From: Enterococcus ratti
GTDB taxonomy: Bacteria > Bacillota > Bacilli > Lactobacillales > Enterococcaceae
NCBI RefSeq assembly: GCF_001886195.1
Contig: NZ_JXLB01000001.1
Coordinates: 114,890 to 178,889, forward strand
Length of the DNA stretch: 64,000 nt
Reading direction: 5' to 3'
Positions 16,848 to 26,100 of the stretch are shown here, piece after piece. The translations under genes and the position numbers were made by a program. How positions within the stretch are numbered: the first letter of the stretch is position 1; the number at the start of each line of letters is the position of its first letter. A model generated the notes under the pieces. It did no database searches. It was not told the origin of the DNA and saw nothing but the letters and a program-made list of their open reading frames with translations.

Positions 16848-19085
16848 TTACAAGTAACGTGAAATCAATTGAATCAATTGTTTGGGCAATTCATGAACGT
16901 CAGTAATGTCAATGAAGCGACTTTCTCCATAAATCTCTTTAATGTCCTTTTTATCTTGTCCGATCGCAGCCGAAACAAAAATAATTCCTTGACGGTCATA
17001 TTCAGCTAACACTGCTTGGATATCTGCTTTTGCTTTTTTTCCAGTATAATCTGGTAACGCTTTAGGTTGGCCGTCACTAATTGATACGAGCAACTTAGTA
17101 GTAGCCGCTTCTTGGCTTAATTTATTTGCCATCAATCGTAACACAGCGCCATCGCGATTATTCTGTCGTGGCTTCATAGTAACTAATTTTTCAGCTAACC
17201 AACTAAAATCATCAGTAAACTCTTTATAGGAAAAGATTGACGTTTTTTCACGAGTAGAAACATCCGCTGTATCCCCATAAATCATTAAAGGAATGTTTAC
17301 ACGCTTAGCAAATTCTGCCAATGCAATTGCCGTTCTTTTTGCCACTTCAATTCGTTCGTCACGTATCATTGATCCTGACTCATCAATTCGCAAAGCCACA
17401 GCTAGTGAAGGCCGTTCATGAGGAGGATTTTTCTTGTCAAAATTACGCCAGTCATTGTAAACTATTCGACTGGCATTAAAACGTTGTCCTTCGTATTTTC
17501 CTTTTTGATAGACGTCAGTTTCTTCATGTTCTAGTAAATCACATATTTGTCGGCTTAAAGAGTCAACGATCGGTAAGACTTCTTGTCTTAATTGCTTTGC
17601 TTCTGAATTTTTTGGCTCGAATTTCGGTCGATGAACAATCAATCCCACTTTTTCGTGCAAAGTCCCCTTCATGACTTGACGTGCTTGCTTGTTTAGCTTC
17701 TGTTTAATTTTTTTGTCATAAGCTTCCATGTCAGAAGCCGACATGGTTTTTGAAGTGTCCTCTGCTTGTTCTTGTTGATTTTTTCCTTCTATTTCTTGAC
17801 TTCTTTTCTCCTTCTTTAAAGGGAAAAATTCATTAGCAGGTGAAAGCTCTTCTGTAGGAAACGATTCTTTTGAAGAATTGTCGCATATTTTTTCTGATGT
17901 CTCCACGTGTTCTTTTAGCGAAAAAGTTTCTTCTGCTAATTGATCAATTTCTCTTTCTGTAGCTGTCGTTTTATCTAGAATTCTTCCACGTGTTCTTATT
18001 TTGGGTGAATCCTCCCCTTTGATTTTTCGTAACAGTTCTCTAAGTTCTTCCAAAAGCCCGCTTTCATCTAAAGCTTGTGTTAATATTTTTAATTCTTCTA
18101 CATCTGTCGTTAATTTATAAAGAACTTTAGGATAAATTGTTTGTAATAGATCTTGTCCTTGTTTCCATGTATTTGCCCAATAGAAATAAGAACGCATTCC
18201 TGCAACTCCTTTGATCGCATTTGCCTTAGCCGTGTCATCTAATAAACGAATGATTTCAGCTAATTTTACTAGCAAATTTGGTTGCTGGATTTTTGTTTTT
18301 CCTAAGGCTCGCTCAGCCATTACTTCCAATGACGGTAAATTCATTTTTTCAGCATGCTGCATGCGGTCTCTGAAGGATTCATTTAGAGGCCGATTTCCTT
18401 GATAATTTCGATTAGTTGTAATAATGATGATACAGTCGCAATGGCGGGAAATAACACCTGTCGGCAAGTTTAAAAGACCGTTTGGCTCTAATGCAGAGTT
18501 TAACGCTACTAACACAGAGGCATCACGAATGACAGTTGGTTCTTGAATTTCTAATAAATAGCCTTTTTCGATTGCCCGAACAATTTCAGAAGGATAATAC
18601 TTATAACGAATACTACTTTCTTCATTGACTTGCATGCTGCGATGTATAAAATCTGCCAATTTTAATTTAGCTGTTTCGTAACTGAGATTGTAATGATTTC
18701 TGATTAATTGTAAAACAGCTTCAAGTGTATCTGATTGATTGATGGCTTCAATCAATCTTTGATCCTCTTTTAAATCCGAGTCAACGACTGGCAATAATGC
18801 ACCGAATACGTCAGATTTGTCCATGTCGGCAAAACAAGTAACTTTCGTATAAGGAAGCTGTAAATCGGAAGAAAGTGCTTTTGCAAGCTGCGTTTTTCCT
18901 GAACCAGCATCTCCTTCCAATAAAATATTACTGATTTTCATTTCTGGGTCATGCCAATTTTCATAAATTTCAGTAGCAATTCTTAGTTCTTCACTACTCG
19001 TTCGATGACTCGCAGGTTTTTGCCAGATCATTTGTTTTTCAATCGTTGAAAATCGTCGCTCTTTTGTTAATGAAAAATTTTTCAT
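16848..19085 (-). CDS. MoxR-type AAA ATPase fused to a C-terminal VWA domain
   Basis: A 745-residue two-domain protein. The N-terminal part is an AAA+ ATPase of MoxR type, with Walker A GDAGSGKTQ at residues 58-66, a CIIIITTNRN sensor region and an RDRM segment. A charged, low-complexity linker (about 365-480) joins it to a von Willebrand A domain with a complete MIDAS: Asp568-x-Ser-x-Ser in DESGSM, and Asp671 in SISDGQP. Such pairs act as chaperone-like complexes that insert metals or remodel partner proteins. Fusion in one chain, with a 159-residue partner gene just upstream, makes a compact module. Its client is unknown. The RBS is AAGGAGAATTCAGT. Confidence 0.8.
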   Translation of the reverse strand: MKNFSLTKERRFSTIEKQMIWQKPASHRTSSEELRIATEIYENWHDPEMKISNILLEGDAGSGKTQLAKALSSDLQLPYTKVTCFADMDKSDVFGALLPVVDSDLKEDQRLIEAINQSDTLEAVLQLIRNHYNLSYETAKLKLADFIHRSMQVNEESSIRYKYYPSEIVRAIEKGYLLEIQEPTVIRDASVLVALNSALEPNGLLNLPTGVISRHCDCIIIITTNRNYQGNRPLNESFRDRMQHAEKMNLPSLEVMAERALGKTKIQQPNLLVKLAEIIRLLDDTAKANAIKGVAGMRSYFYWANTWKQGQDLLQTIYPKVLYKLTTDVEELKILTQALDESGLLEELRELLRKIKGEDSPKIRTRGRILDKTTATEREIDQLAEETFSLKEHVETSEKICDNSSKESFPTEELSPANEFFPLKKEKRSQEIEGKNQQEQAEDTSKTMSASDMEAYDKKIKQKLNKQARQVMKGTLHEKVGLIVHRPKFEPKNSEAKQLRQEVLPIVDSLSRQICDLLEHEETDVYQKGKYEGQRFNASRIVYNDWRNFDKKNPPHERPSLAVALRIDESGSMIRDERIEVAKRTAIALAEFAKRVNIPLMIYGDTADVSTREKTSIFSYKEFTDDFSWLAEKLVTMKPRQNNRDGAVLRLMANKLSQEAATTKLLVSISDGQPKALPDYTGKKAKADIQAVLAEYDRQGIIFVSAAIGQDKKDIKEIYGESRFIDITDVHELPKQLIQLISRYL

Positions 19086-19101
19086 ACTGAATTCTCCTTC
19101 T

Positions 19102-19581
19102 TTAATAGCCTAAATCATCTAATAAGCGTTTTAAAATACGAAAACGTTCCCCAATCAACTCTCCTTCCTTTTGTAAAGTATCGTAGTAAAGGAGAACGTC
19201 TTCATCAATTTTAGGATTTTGGGTTTCTATTTCAACCGTCATTCGATTTCCTTGTAGCCCAATAATGTCAACTACAGAATTTTCAGGATTGTAGAATTTT
19301 TTATAACGATAAGCATCTTGAAAATACACGCTTCCTTGCGCTGCGAGAATCGCTAAATCTAAAATACGCGTAATCGGTAATTCTTGCGATTGTTGGGACC
19401 ATTTTTCTCCCGTGCGGTGCCACACTTTACCGGAAATTTCTGCTTTATTGTGAGCGCTTTTATGAATTACACCCAATGAAAGAGCTTTGACATCTGTATG
19501 AAGTGCTCTTGTTCCATCAACTTGTTCATAATCTTTTACAACAATGACAGGTTTATGATTTAAATTTGTTGGAATTTCCAT
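19102..19581 (-). CDS. Hypothetical partner of the AAA-VWA protein
   Basis: A 159-residue soluble protein with mixed alpha/beta character and no recognisable catalytic motif. It ends 16 bases before the AAA-VWA start, and an AAAGGTCGA site precedes its own ATG, so the two form an operon. Segments such as LDLAILAAQGSVYFQDAYRY and TVEIETQNPKIDEDVLLYYD read as a structured domain, not low complexity. By context it may be a client, adaptor or regulator of the ATPase. I do not recognise the family. Confidence 0.65.
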   Translation of the reverse strand: MEIPTNLNHKPVIVVKDYEQVDGTRALHTDVKALSLGVIHKSAHNKAEISGKVWHRTGEKWSQQSQELPITRILDLAILAAQGSVYFQDAYRYKKFYNPENSVVDIIGLQGNRMTVEIETQNPKIDEDVLLYYDTLQKEGELIGERFRILKRLLDDLGY

Positions 19582-19666
19582 TAAAATCGACCTTTCTCTT
19601 TGAATAATTGTAATTACTCATTTACTAAAATTTAAAGTGATTATACGATTTATGAAAAAAAAAGGC

Positions 19667-19707
19667 AAAAAAAACCTCGCAACTAACGTATCTGGTTTAG
19701 TCACGAG
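19667..19707 (-). terminator. degV terminator
   Basis: The 11-bp stem pairs 19707-19697 with 19686-19676 (CTCGTGACTAA with TTAGTTGCGAG on the minus strand, two G-U pairs), followed by GTTTTTTTT. It is placed just past the DegV stop. Confidence 0.85.
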
Positions 19708-19732
19708 ATCGTATGAACATAAAAAAGAATGT

Positions 19733-20581
19733 TTATTGTGCGGAAATAGCAAGACCAATCGCTTTTTCTCCTAAATGGCTGCCAATAACTGGTCCGAAAT
19801 GTCCGATTTCAATTTCAGCATGAGGGTATTGTTTTTGTAGTTTGTCTTTTTCTTCTTTTGCTACTTCTAGATTATTTGCATGAATGACGTATAATTTAAC
19901 TGGTGGAACAATTTCATTTCTTCTAAGTCCAATTATTTTTTCTGCTCGAGCAAAGGCTTTTCTACTTGAACGAATTTTTTCAAATAAAACGATTTTTCCT
20001 TCTGAAAAAGTTAAGATCGGTTTAATTTTTAACAAACCACCGATTAATGCAGCTCCATTTGTCAAGCGTCCGCCCCGAACTAAATTATTCAAATCATCCA
20101 CAATGAGATACGCATAAGTATTCTCACGAATACGATCAATATGCGTTAAAATTTCTTCCAAGGAATGTCCTTTTTTGTTCAAATCTAATGCCGTTTCTAC
20201 CATATGTCCCATTGGCATGCTCGTAATTTTTGAATCATAAGGAACGATTTTTACACCCTCTACATCATTTTTCAACGCATGCAGTGTATTCACAAATCCA
20301 GAAATACCAGATGATAAATGAATGCTTAAAATCGTATCGTACCCTTTGTCTTTTAATTCTTCATATAACGCCATTACTTCGCCGACAGCAGGTTGTGAGG
20401 TTGTAGGAAAATCTTTGCTATTTTTCAGCAGACCGTAATATTCATCTGCTTCAATATCGATACCTTCATTGTAAGTTTTACCATCTAAAATAACAGGAAT
20501 AGGAATAATGAATAAATCAGGATGATTCTTAATCCGTTTAGGCAAATAAGCCGTGCTGTCAGTAACTACTGCAAGTTTCAT
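19733..20581 (-). CDS. DegV-family fatty-acid-binding protein
   Basis: A 282-residue DegV protein. The N-terminal KLAVVTDSTAYLP, the middle IHLSSGISG and the C-terminal GHFGPVIGSHLGEKAIG are the family hallmarks that line the fatty-acid pocket. In Firmicutes, FakB-type DegV proteins present fatty acids to the kinase FakA for incorporation of exogenous fatty acids. Whether this paralog is a FakB cannot be decided here, as no fakA lies nearby. The ATG has a GAGGAAATTAAATAA leader. It is monocistronic with its own terminator. Confidence 0.88.
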   Translation of the reverse strand: MKLAVVTDSTAYLPKRIKNHPDLFIIPIPVILDGKTYNEGIDIEADEYYGLLKNSKDFPTTSQPAVGEVMALYEELKDKGYDTILSIHLSSGISGFVNTLHALKNDVEGVKIVPYDSKITSMPMGHMVETALDLNKKGHSLEEILTHIDRIRENTYAYLIVDDLNNLVRGGRLTNGAALIGGLLKIKPILTFSEGKIVLFEKIRSSRKAFARAEKIIGLRRNEIVPPVKLYVIHANNLEVAKEEKDKLQKQYPHAEIEIGHFGPVIGSHLGEKAIGLAISAQ

Positions 20582-20664
20582 TTATTTAATTTCCTCATTT
20601 CAAAGAATTTTACCAGTCTTAATAACTATATCATAAGACAGGTTATATTTGAACCTCTGAATCA

Positions 20665-20691
20665 AAAAGCGAGAGAAACTACCAGCCTCTC
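20665..20691 (-). terminator. Probable terminator of the flippase gene
   Basis: On the minus strand GAGAG (20691-20687) pairs with CTCTC (20675-20671), followed by GCTTTTTGATTC. It is located 60-90 bases past the stop of the flippase gene at 20752. Confidence 0.5.
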
Positions 20692-20751
20692 CCACTTCTT
20701 TTATCGTCAGATTATCACGCCTTACTTTTTCATTTATATCATTTTTTTCTT

Positions 20752-22353
20752 TTAATGACGCCTTTGTTGAAAATTTTTAAGAAAACGGAACGTATTTTTA
20801 CCAAATTGAGCAAACAGAAAAGTGAGTCCTCCCACAACCCCTAATCCGACACAATAGACAACCGCATGGGTCTTAGAAGTCATAGTCAATTGACTGTTTA
20901 ATAGGACAAAAAATAGCATACAAACAATCAACATAAAAAGAGTCGAACGAAACGTTTTAAGAAAGAAAAATCTAATTTTAGCTAATGGTGCAATGCGGTA
21001 TTCTTTACACATGTAATAATATCCTCGAATAAACACAATAGCAAAAGCAAAGGTGTTTGAAAAACTCATCCCATACCCGCCTAAAACTGCTAATCCGATG
21101 ATTTGAAAAATAATTTTTAAAATGATAGCTTCAACAGTTAAGTAAATTGCGATGCGATGATGATTAAGCGATTGTAACATGGTTGAAAGGATCGTAAATA
21201 ATGAAAAGAACAAAGAGGCTAACAGTGCAAATTGGAAATAGCCTACGCTATCAGGATCATATCCGAAAAACAATGTATACAAAGGACCAGCTAACAGTGA
21301 CATTCCAGCTAAAGCAGGTAGTAAGATTAACAAAGCGATGGAAAAACTGTCTCCCACTGTTTTTTCGATTCGTAAACGGTCTTTTTTCCTTAAGGTGCTC
21401 AAAATAGGCAAGCTGCTAATTGCTACTGTACCAACCATAGAAATCAAGATTAGCGTCAGTTTATTAGGGTTGACAGAGGCACGACTGAATAAAAATTCGA
21501 GTTGTTGATTCGTTATTTCCGGTTTGAAAAAGTGCAGCAAAGGTTTCATAGTAACTTGATCAATCATTTGAACAATTGTAATGACTGAACCAACGAAAAT
21601 AAATGGTAACGTTTCACGAATAATTTCTAAAGAAGCGGAGCGGTTTTCTTGTTGGAAATAACGAGTAGAAAGAAAAAAGTCTCGAATTTTAAAGTAATTA
21701 TTTTTATGACCGATAAAATACATATGGATAATTGCTGCTAGACCACCAAAAAAGGATGCAACCGTACTAATTAAAACGGCTTGTAAGATCGTGCCATTTG
21801 TTAAGACTCTTAAATAAAAAGTTCCTGCTAAAATAACTAAAACGCGAACAGCTTGTTCGATGATTAGTGACGTACCATAAGGGCGCAAAAAATTCTTTCC
21901 TTGAAAATAGCCCCTCATTGCACTTAAAATAGGGATCGCAACTAAAGAAGGACACAAACTACGAATCGCTAAAATTCCGTTATTCACGTTAGCGATTGGG
22001 CTAATTCCAGCAAGTAAAGGTGCAAAGAAATACATCAATAAAGCCGAAACAATTCCAATGCCAAACATAATATTAATGGTACTGCGAAAAATGAGCTGAC
22101 ATGCAGCGGCATCATTTTCTTTAGTAGCAATGGCTACTTTTTTTGCAATGGCGTTAGGAAATCCCACGGTTCCTAGCATTAAGAACAAGCCATAAGGCAA
22201 GTAGCCTACGTTGTATAAGGTGGTCGCCAGCATTCCTTCTTGATTGTTTCCGATCATGCTTAACCATGGAATTAAGTAAAGGACTCCTAATACCTTGCAA
22301 AGCAAGTTAGCAAAAGTTAACCAGAATGTTCCTTGCATCAATTTTTTATTCAT
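20752..22353 (-). CDS. MOP/MATE-superfamily flippase (polysaccharide or lipid II type)
   Basis: A 533-residue membrane protein with about 14 predicted helices, matching the SpoVB/YtgP branch of the MOP superfamily. These proteins move undecaprenyl-linked sugars across the membrane; Bacillus YtgP (Amj/MurJ-like) flips lipid II. The N-terminal GTFWLTFANLLCKVLGVLYLIPW and the basic cytoplasmic loops (LRKKDRLRIEKTVGD) fit. The gene is monocistronic, not within a capsule cluster, so a general role in cell-wall precursor export is more likely than capsule export. GAGGAAAATGAA precedes the ATG. Confidence 0.82.
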   Translation of the reverse strand: MNKKLMQGTFWLTFANLLCKVLGVLYLIPWLSMIGNNQEGMLATTLYNVGYLPYGLFLMLGTVGFPNAIAKKVAIATKENDAAACQLIFRSTINIMFGIGIVSALLMYFFAPLLAGISPIANVNNGILAIRSLCPSLVAIPILSAMRGYFQGKNFLRPYGTSLIIEQAVRVLVILAGTFYLRVLTNGTILQAVLISTVASFFGGLAAIIHMYFIGHKNNYFKIRDFFLSTRYFQQENRSASLEIIRETLPFIFVGSVITIVQMIDQVTMKPLLHFFKPEITNQQLEFLFSRASVNPNKLTLILISMVGTVAISSLPILSTLRKKDRLRIEKTVGDSFSIALLILLPALAGMSLLAGPLYTLFFGYDPDSVGYFQFALLASLFFSLFTILSTMLQSLNHHRIAIYLTVEAIILKIIFQIIGLAVLGGYGMSFSNTFAFAIVFIRGYYYMCKEYRIAPLAKIRFFFLKTFRSTLFMLIVCMLFFVLLNSQLTMTSKTHAVVYCVGLGVVGGLTFLFAQFGKNTFRFLKNFQQRRH

Positions 22354-22552
22354 TTCATTTTCCTCGACTATCTATATTTAAATCAATACCTTCCTCATTA
22401 TAGCAAAAAAACAACGAAGGACAAATGATCCCTCCATAATTTTAAAAACAAGGTATAAAAAAGAACGGTAACAAATAGCACAAAAAAATAAGCCGAACAA
22501 TCCGAAAACAGTTTTTTATATTTTCTAGATTAATTGACTTATTTCCTTAAAA

Positions 22553-22569
22553 GCTGTTTTTAAAACAGC
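22553..22569 (-). terminator. azlCD terminator
   Basis: GCTGTTTT (22553-22560) and AAAACAGC (22562-22569) are inverted and, read on the minus strand, followed by TTTTAAGG, 45 bases after the AzlD stop. Confidence 0.6.
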
Positions 22570-22613
22570 GATTATTCATTTTTATCAAGGATTGATGACT
22601 CAATTGCTAAATT

Positions 22614-22931
22614 TTAAAACATAGACAGTAAAAAAACAGAAGCGAGACCGGTAATGACGGATAATGCCATGGAACGAGATTTGTAGGCTACTCCAGCAAC
22701 AAGAACCATCGCTAAAATTTTATTGTTCCAAACAATTTCCAATTGTCCATGGGTAATAAATACATCTTTGAAGGCTAAAGCTGCAAATAAAGCAACAGGC
22801 ACATATTTCATCCATTCGCTAAACCATGATGGTACTTTTCGATGAGTGAAATAAAGCATCGGGAATAAACGTGGCACATAAGCCACAACAAATAAACTAA
22901 GTACTAAAAGCAAAAGATAAGTTTTAGTCAT
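22614..22931 (-). CDS. azlD: AzlD-family branched-chain amino acid exporter subunit
   Basis: A 105-residue membrane protein with three or four helices, matching the small AzlD/YgaH subunit that works with AzlC to export branched-chain amino acids and analogues. The start at 22931 is chosen over an upstream in-frame ATG because AGGAGAG lies before it. It overlaps the end of azlC by eight bases, the usual coupled arrangement. Segments include LLLLVLSLFVVAYVPRLFPM and MALSVITGLASVFLLSMF. Confidence 0.88.
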   Translation of the reverse strand: MTKTYLLLLVLSLFVVAYVPRLFPMLYFTHRKVPSWFSEWMKYVPVALFAALAFKDVFITHGQLEIVWNNKILAMVLVAGVAYKSRSMALSVITGLASVFLLSMF

Positions 22932-23712
22932 GATGCTGTCTCTCCTGTTCTGGGAAATTAAATAGCGGTTCATTGACATGCTTACCACGATTTCTTTGTC
23001 GCTTCAACTTTTTTTCTTTCTCTTTTTTAAATGCTTTTTCTAATGAAAAGCCTACGAAAGAAGCAATCACTGTTGCAGCAATTAGACCTAATGTATTGTC
23101 AAATAAAATCATAAACCCAACCCCTAATATTCCAGAAAAAATTCCAGTAAAGATGAGAATTACGTTTTTCATTTGCATCACAAACATGAAAATAAACATT
23201 GCAGTCAATGCAAAATGGACAAGATCAGCATCTACACGAATCACAGAACCAAAGATGTTTCCAATCACGTTACTGCCTGTCCAAGAAGCCATCGAAAACC
23301 AATTGACATACAAAGCTTTTTGCTTATTCCATGTAGGATCTGTTGAATATTTTAAATAATTCACTGCATAATTTTCATCATTTAAAGACTGCGAAAATAT
23401 TGCTAAGAATGATCTCTTTTCTTTTTTCATAAAACCTGAAAGACTTGATCCTAACAACGTGTAGCGTAATTCTAAGAAAAATACCATTAAAAGTGTTGTA
23501 GCAAAAGATGCCTGAGTCGTAAGCATCGAAGCCACTAAAAATTGCGCTCCACCCGAAAAAACTAAAATGGACAGCAGACCTGTTAACAGTGGATCAAATC
23601 CAACTTTTTGCAATAATACTCCACAAGCCAATCCAACCGGAATATAGCTTAAGCAAAGTGGCATTACTGCATGTAAAGCCTGAAGCCATGGCGCACTTTT
23701 CTTTTTATTCAT
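22924..23712 (-). CDS. azlC: AzlC-family branched-chain amino acid exporter
   Basis: A 262-residue integral membrane protein. Features are the AzlC segment GLACGVLLQKVGFDPLLTG, the LVFSGGAQF motif and the family LNDENYAVNYL loop. It is the large subunit of the AzlCD exporter. The ATG at 23712 follows GAAGGAGATATTTTG. A basic cytoplasmic C-terminal tail (KKEKEKKLKRQRNRG) is somewhat extended. The operon is azlC-azlD with a terminator behind it. No Lrp-type regulator gene is adjacent. Confidence 0.9.
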   Translation of the reverse strand: MNKKKSAPWLQALHAVMPLCLSYIPVGLACGVLLQKVGFDPLLTGLLSILVFSGGAQFLVASMLTTQASFATTLLMVFFLELRYTLLGSSLSGFMKKEKRSFLAIFSQSLNDENYAVNYLKYSTDPTWNKQKALYVNWFSMASWTGSNVIGNIFGSVIRVDADLVHFALTAMFIFMFVMQMKNVILIFTGIFSGILGVGFMILFDNTLGLIAATVIASFVGFSLEKAFKKEKEKKLKRQRNRGKHVNEPLFNFPEQERQHHD

Positions 23713-23874
23713 CAAAATATCTCCTTCAATTACAACAAATAAACAGCGGACTCATTGTAACATAAAAAAAAGAAATTGTAGCCGTTTTATTTAAAAACAA
23801 CATTATTTTTTTCTCATTTTAAATATAAAATTTGAAATTTTAGAATAAAAATTAATCTTCTTTCACTCATATGC

Positions 23875-24822
23875 TTAATTTACGTCTGTGCTTCGTTGAT
23901 AATTAGGATCATATTTATCTGTTTCAATGTAAATATAAACCCTTTTATCATTTAACGATTGCCTAATCGTTTTTTCAATATCATTAATAATCGTGTAGGA
24001 TTCATGTTCCTTCTGATCAAAAATATCTATTTTTGCAGCAATCAAGATTTCCGCAGGACTTAAATGCACCGTTTTTACGTCTATTAGTCGAGAAACTTCT
24101 GGACGTTTAAACGCTTGTTTGATTTTATTTAAATCACTCGCAGTGACACTTTCGCCAACGATCAAACTGTAAAATTCTTTTGCTAAGAAGATAGCTGCTC
24201 CCATCAAAAGAAGACCAATTAATAAGCCGCTAAAAGCGTCAAAAGCAGCAATTCCTGTCATCATGGTTAAAAAGGTTCCTAGTAACGCAAGCAACAATCC
24301 TATAACGGCACAAAAATCTTCTGTAAAGATAATCAAAATTTCACTATGACGACTTTCTCGTAAAAATTCCATTAATGATAGCTTTTCAGTATTTAATGTA
24401 TAGATTTCTTTCATAGCAATTCGTAAAGAACTTCCTTCAATAATTAAACCAAAAAGCAAAATCATAATGATGATACTTGGATGATCAATCTCATGAGAAG
24501 GATGTGTTAATTTTTCAAATGCTTCCATTACTCCTAACGCACCGCCACCAAAAAAGAGCATCGTTGCTACAATGGTGCTAAAGAAATATTTTGCTCTACC
24601 TTCACCAAACGGATGCAATTCACTTTGTCCTTTATTTGCTCGTTTCTCTCCAAAAAGCAGGAGAATTTGATTACTGCAATCAACGATACTATGAATACTT
24701 TCATTAAGCATTGCTGTACTTCCACTGATTGCATAGCCGACAAATTTACTTGCAGCGACTAAAAGATTTGCTCCTAATGCTGCAATGACAGAAAACATTC
24801 CGTTTTTTTTTAAATTTTCCAC
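23875..24822 (-). CDS. Cation diffusion facilitator family transporter
   Basis: A 315-residue CDF transporter with about six helices and a C-terminal cytoplasmic domain. Metal-site-like residues are in NESIHSIVDCSNQ (helix 2) and EDFCAVIG (helix 5). The helix-2 site His/Asp arrangement is closer to the ZnT9-like branch than to classic ZitB. It should export a divalent metal using the proton gradient; the metal is not predictable. Translation starts at GTG (24822), preceded by AAGGAAATAGAT. It is monocistronic. Confidence 0.82.
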   Translation of the reverse strand: MENLKKNGMFSVIAALGANLLVAASKFVGYAISGSTAMLNESIHSIVDCSNQILLLFGEKRANKGQSELHPFGEGRAKYFFSTIVATMLFFGGGALGVMEAFEKLTHPSHEIDHPSIIIMILLFGLIIEGSSLRIAMKEIYTLNTEKLSLMEFLRESRHSEILIIFTEDFCAVIGLLLALLGTFLTMMTGIAAFDAFSGLLIGLLLMGAAIFLAKEFYSLIVGESVTASDLNKIKQAFKRPEVSRLIDVKTVHLSPAEILIAAKIDIFDQKEHESYTIINDIEKTIRQSLNDKRVYIYIETDKYDPNYQRSTDVN

Positions 24823-25041
24823 ATCTATTTCCTTCTTCCTTTAGTATTTTACGAAACTGTAAATAAAAAAGATTTGCGATTGTTTAAATCGTTAATGATA
24901 GATTCTTCTTTACATATTTCTTTCATTTTTCCAATATTCGAAGCTTCTTCTTAAGCGAGTGTTTCCTATCTTTTAAAAGGACCGCAAAGAAAAAACATGT
25001 GCCAATCACTGGTTAGACTACCACACGTTTTAATTTTCTGT

Positions 25042-26100
25042 TTAGACTTTTCGGACTATTAAAGGCACTAAAAATTCATAATTAATGAAGAAGTCAATAA
25101 CTGATCGGTGGTACTCGCCAGACGAGATTTCTAACGTTGTTTGATTTTGTTGGTTTTTTGAAATAATTAACGATTGTCCTTTATCTAATAGAACTTTGTA
25201 TTGTTCCTCCATTATTTTTTCAAAATCATAAGAAGGATGGTTCATCGTAGTAATAAAAATATCATCCAGTACTTGTTCAGTTAATTCAAATTCACTTTGC
25301 AGCGTTAAATGAAGTGGCTTTGTGTTATCTAATAACGTTTGATTAACAAAAAAGCCTAATGTTCGTGCATGAGCCAATATCTGATTTATTTTGTGATTAA
25401 AAATCGTGATTTGGCCAGTAGAAAATAAACGATCCACAGACCAATAGCGAATCAAAGATAATACACGATCATCTTGAATGGTAATTTCCATTGTTTCAGG
25501 AGAAACTTCTAAAAGATTAATTGCCTCTACTTGGTAACGTTGATTGATCGTCGGAATTATAAACGAAAAAATTAATTCATTTTGTTCATTTAAATTATAA
25601 TTAGCTAAAAAATGTCTTGTTTTCCAAGTATCATAGGCAGTTTCAGATAATTCTAACCCAATGTCATTTAACGGTCGTAAAAGTTCATATGCAACATATT
25701 CAATCAAGCTAGTTTTTCCTATCGGAGAAATAGGTGTTTCATTTGTGATGTAACGGGTGAAGTAATCAAGCAATTTTGAAAAATCAGATTCAATCAAGGC
25801 TTTTCGTAATCGCAAATCTGCCAGTTCAGCTTCAGCCGTTTCAATCAAAAGAACGATATCTTGATGATCGCGTTTTTTTGATTCTAAATACACGTGATTT
25901 TCATTTTGATTTTCTTTGCGCTTGGTTTCATTTTCAACTATTTCTTCAGAAAGCACAGGCTGCGTTTCTATCGTTGACGTTTCCACAGACGATTCAAGAT
26001 TTTCTATTTGAAATTTTTGAGTCTTTTCTTCTTTAAAAGCTTTTTCAGCTTGTGGGATTTCGAATGTTTGGCTTTTTTTATGTTCTTTATCGCTAGTCAT
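25042..26100 (-). CDS. Hypothetical protein of a coiled-coil gene pair (second gene)
   Basis: A 352-residue soluble protein. The first ~100 residues are Glu/Lys/Gln-rich and low complexity. A short coiled coil follows (IETAEAELADLRLRKALIE), then a globular domain of about 240 residues with alternating strand and helix segments. The ATG at 26100 is preferred because GAGGAGGCTGAAC precedes it, and it overlaps the stop of the upstream gene by eight bases. No family is recognised. Tight coupling and shared coiled-coil character suggest the two products form one complex, perhaps structural or envelope-associated, although neither has a membrane segment. Confidence 0.65.
   Translation of the reverse strand: MTSDKEHKKSQTFEIPQAEKAFKEEKTQKFQIENLESSVETSTIETQPVLSEEIVENETKRKENQNENHVYLESKKRDHQDIVLLIETAEAELADLRLRKALIESDFSKLLDYFTRYITNETPISPIGKTSLIEYVAYELLRPLNDIGLELSETAYDTWKTRHFLANYNLNEQNELIFSFIIPTINQRYQVEAINLLEVSPETMEITIQDDRVLSLIRYWSVDRLFSTGQITIFNHKINQILAHARTLGFFVNQTLLDNTKPLHLTLQSEFELTEQVLDDIFITTMNHPSYDFEKIMEEQYKVLLDKGQSLIISKNQQNQTTLEISSGEYHRSVIDFFINYEFLVPLIVRKV

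Noticed and set aside
22973..23359. 128-codon plus-strand frame
   Set aside because: It is antisense to azlC, whose membrane topology and family motifs are clear. The translation is rich in Ile/Thr/Asn and looks like a shadow.
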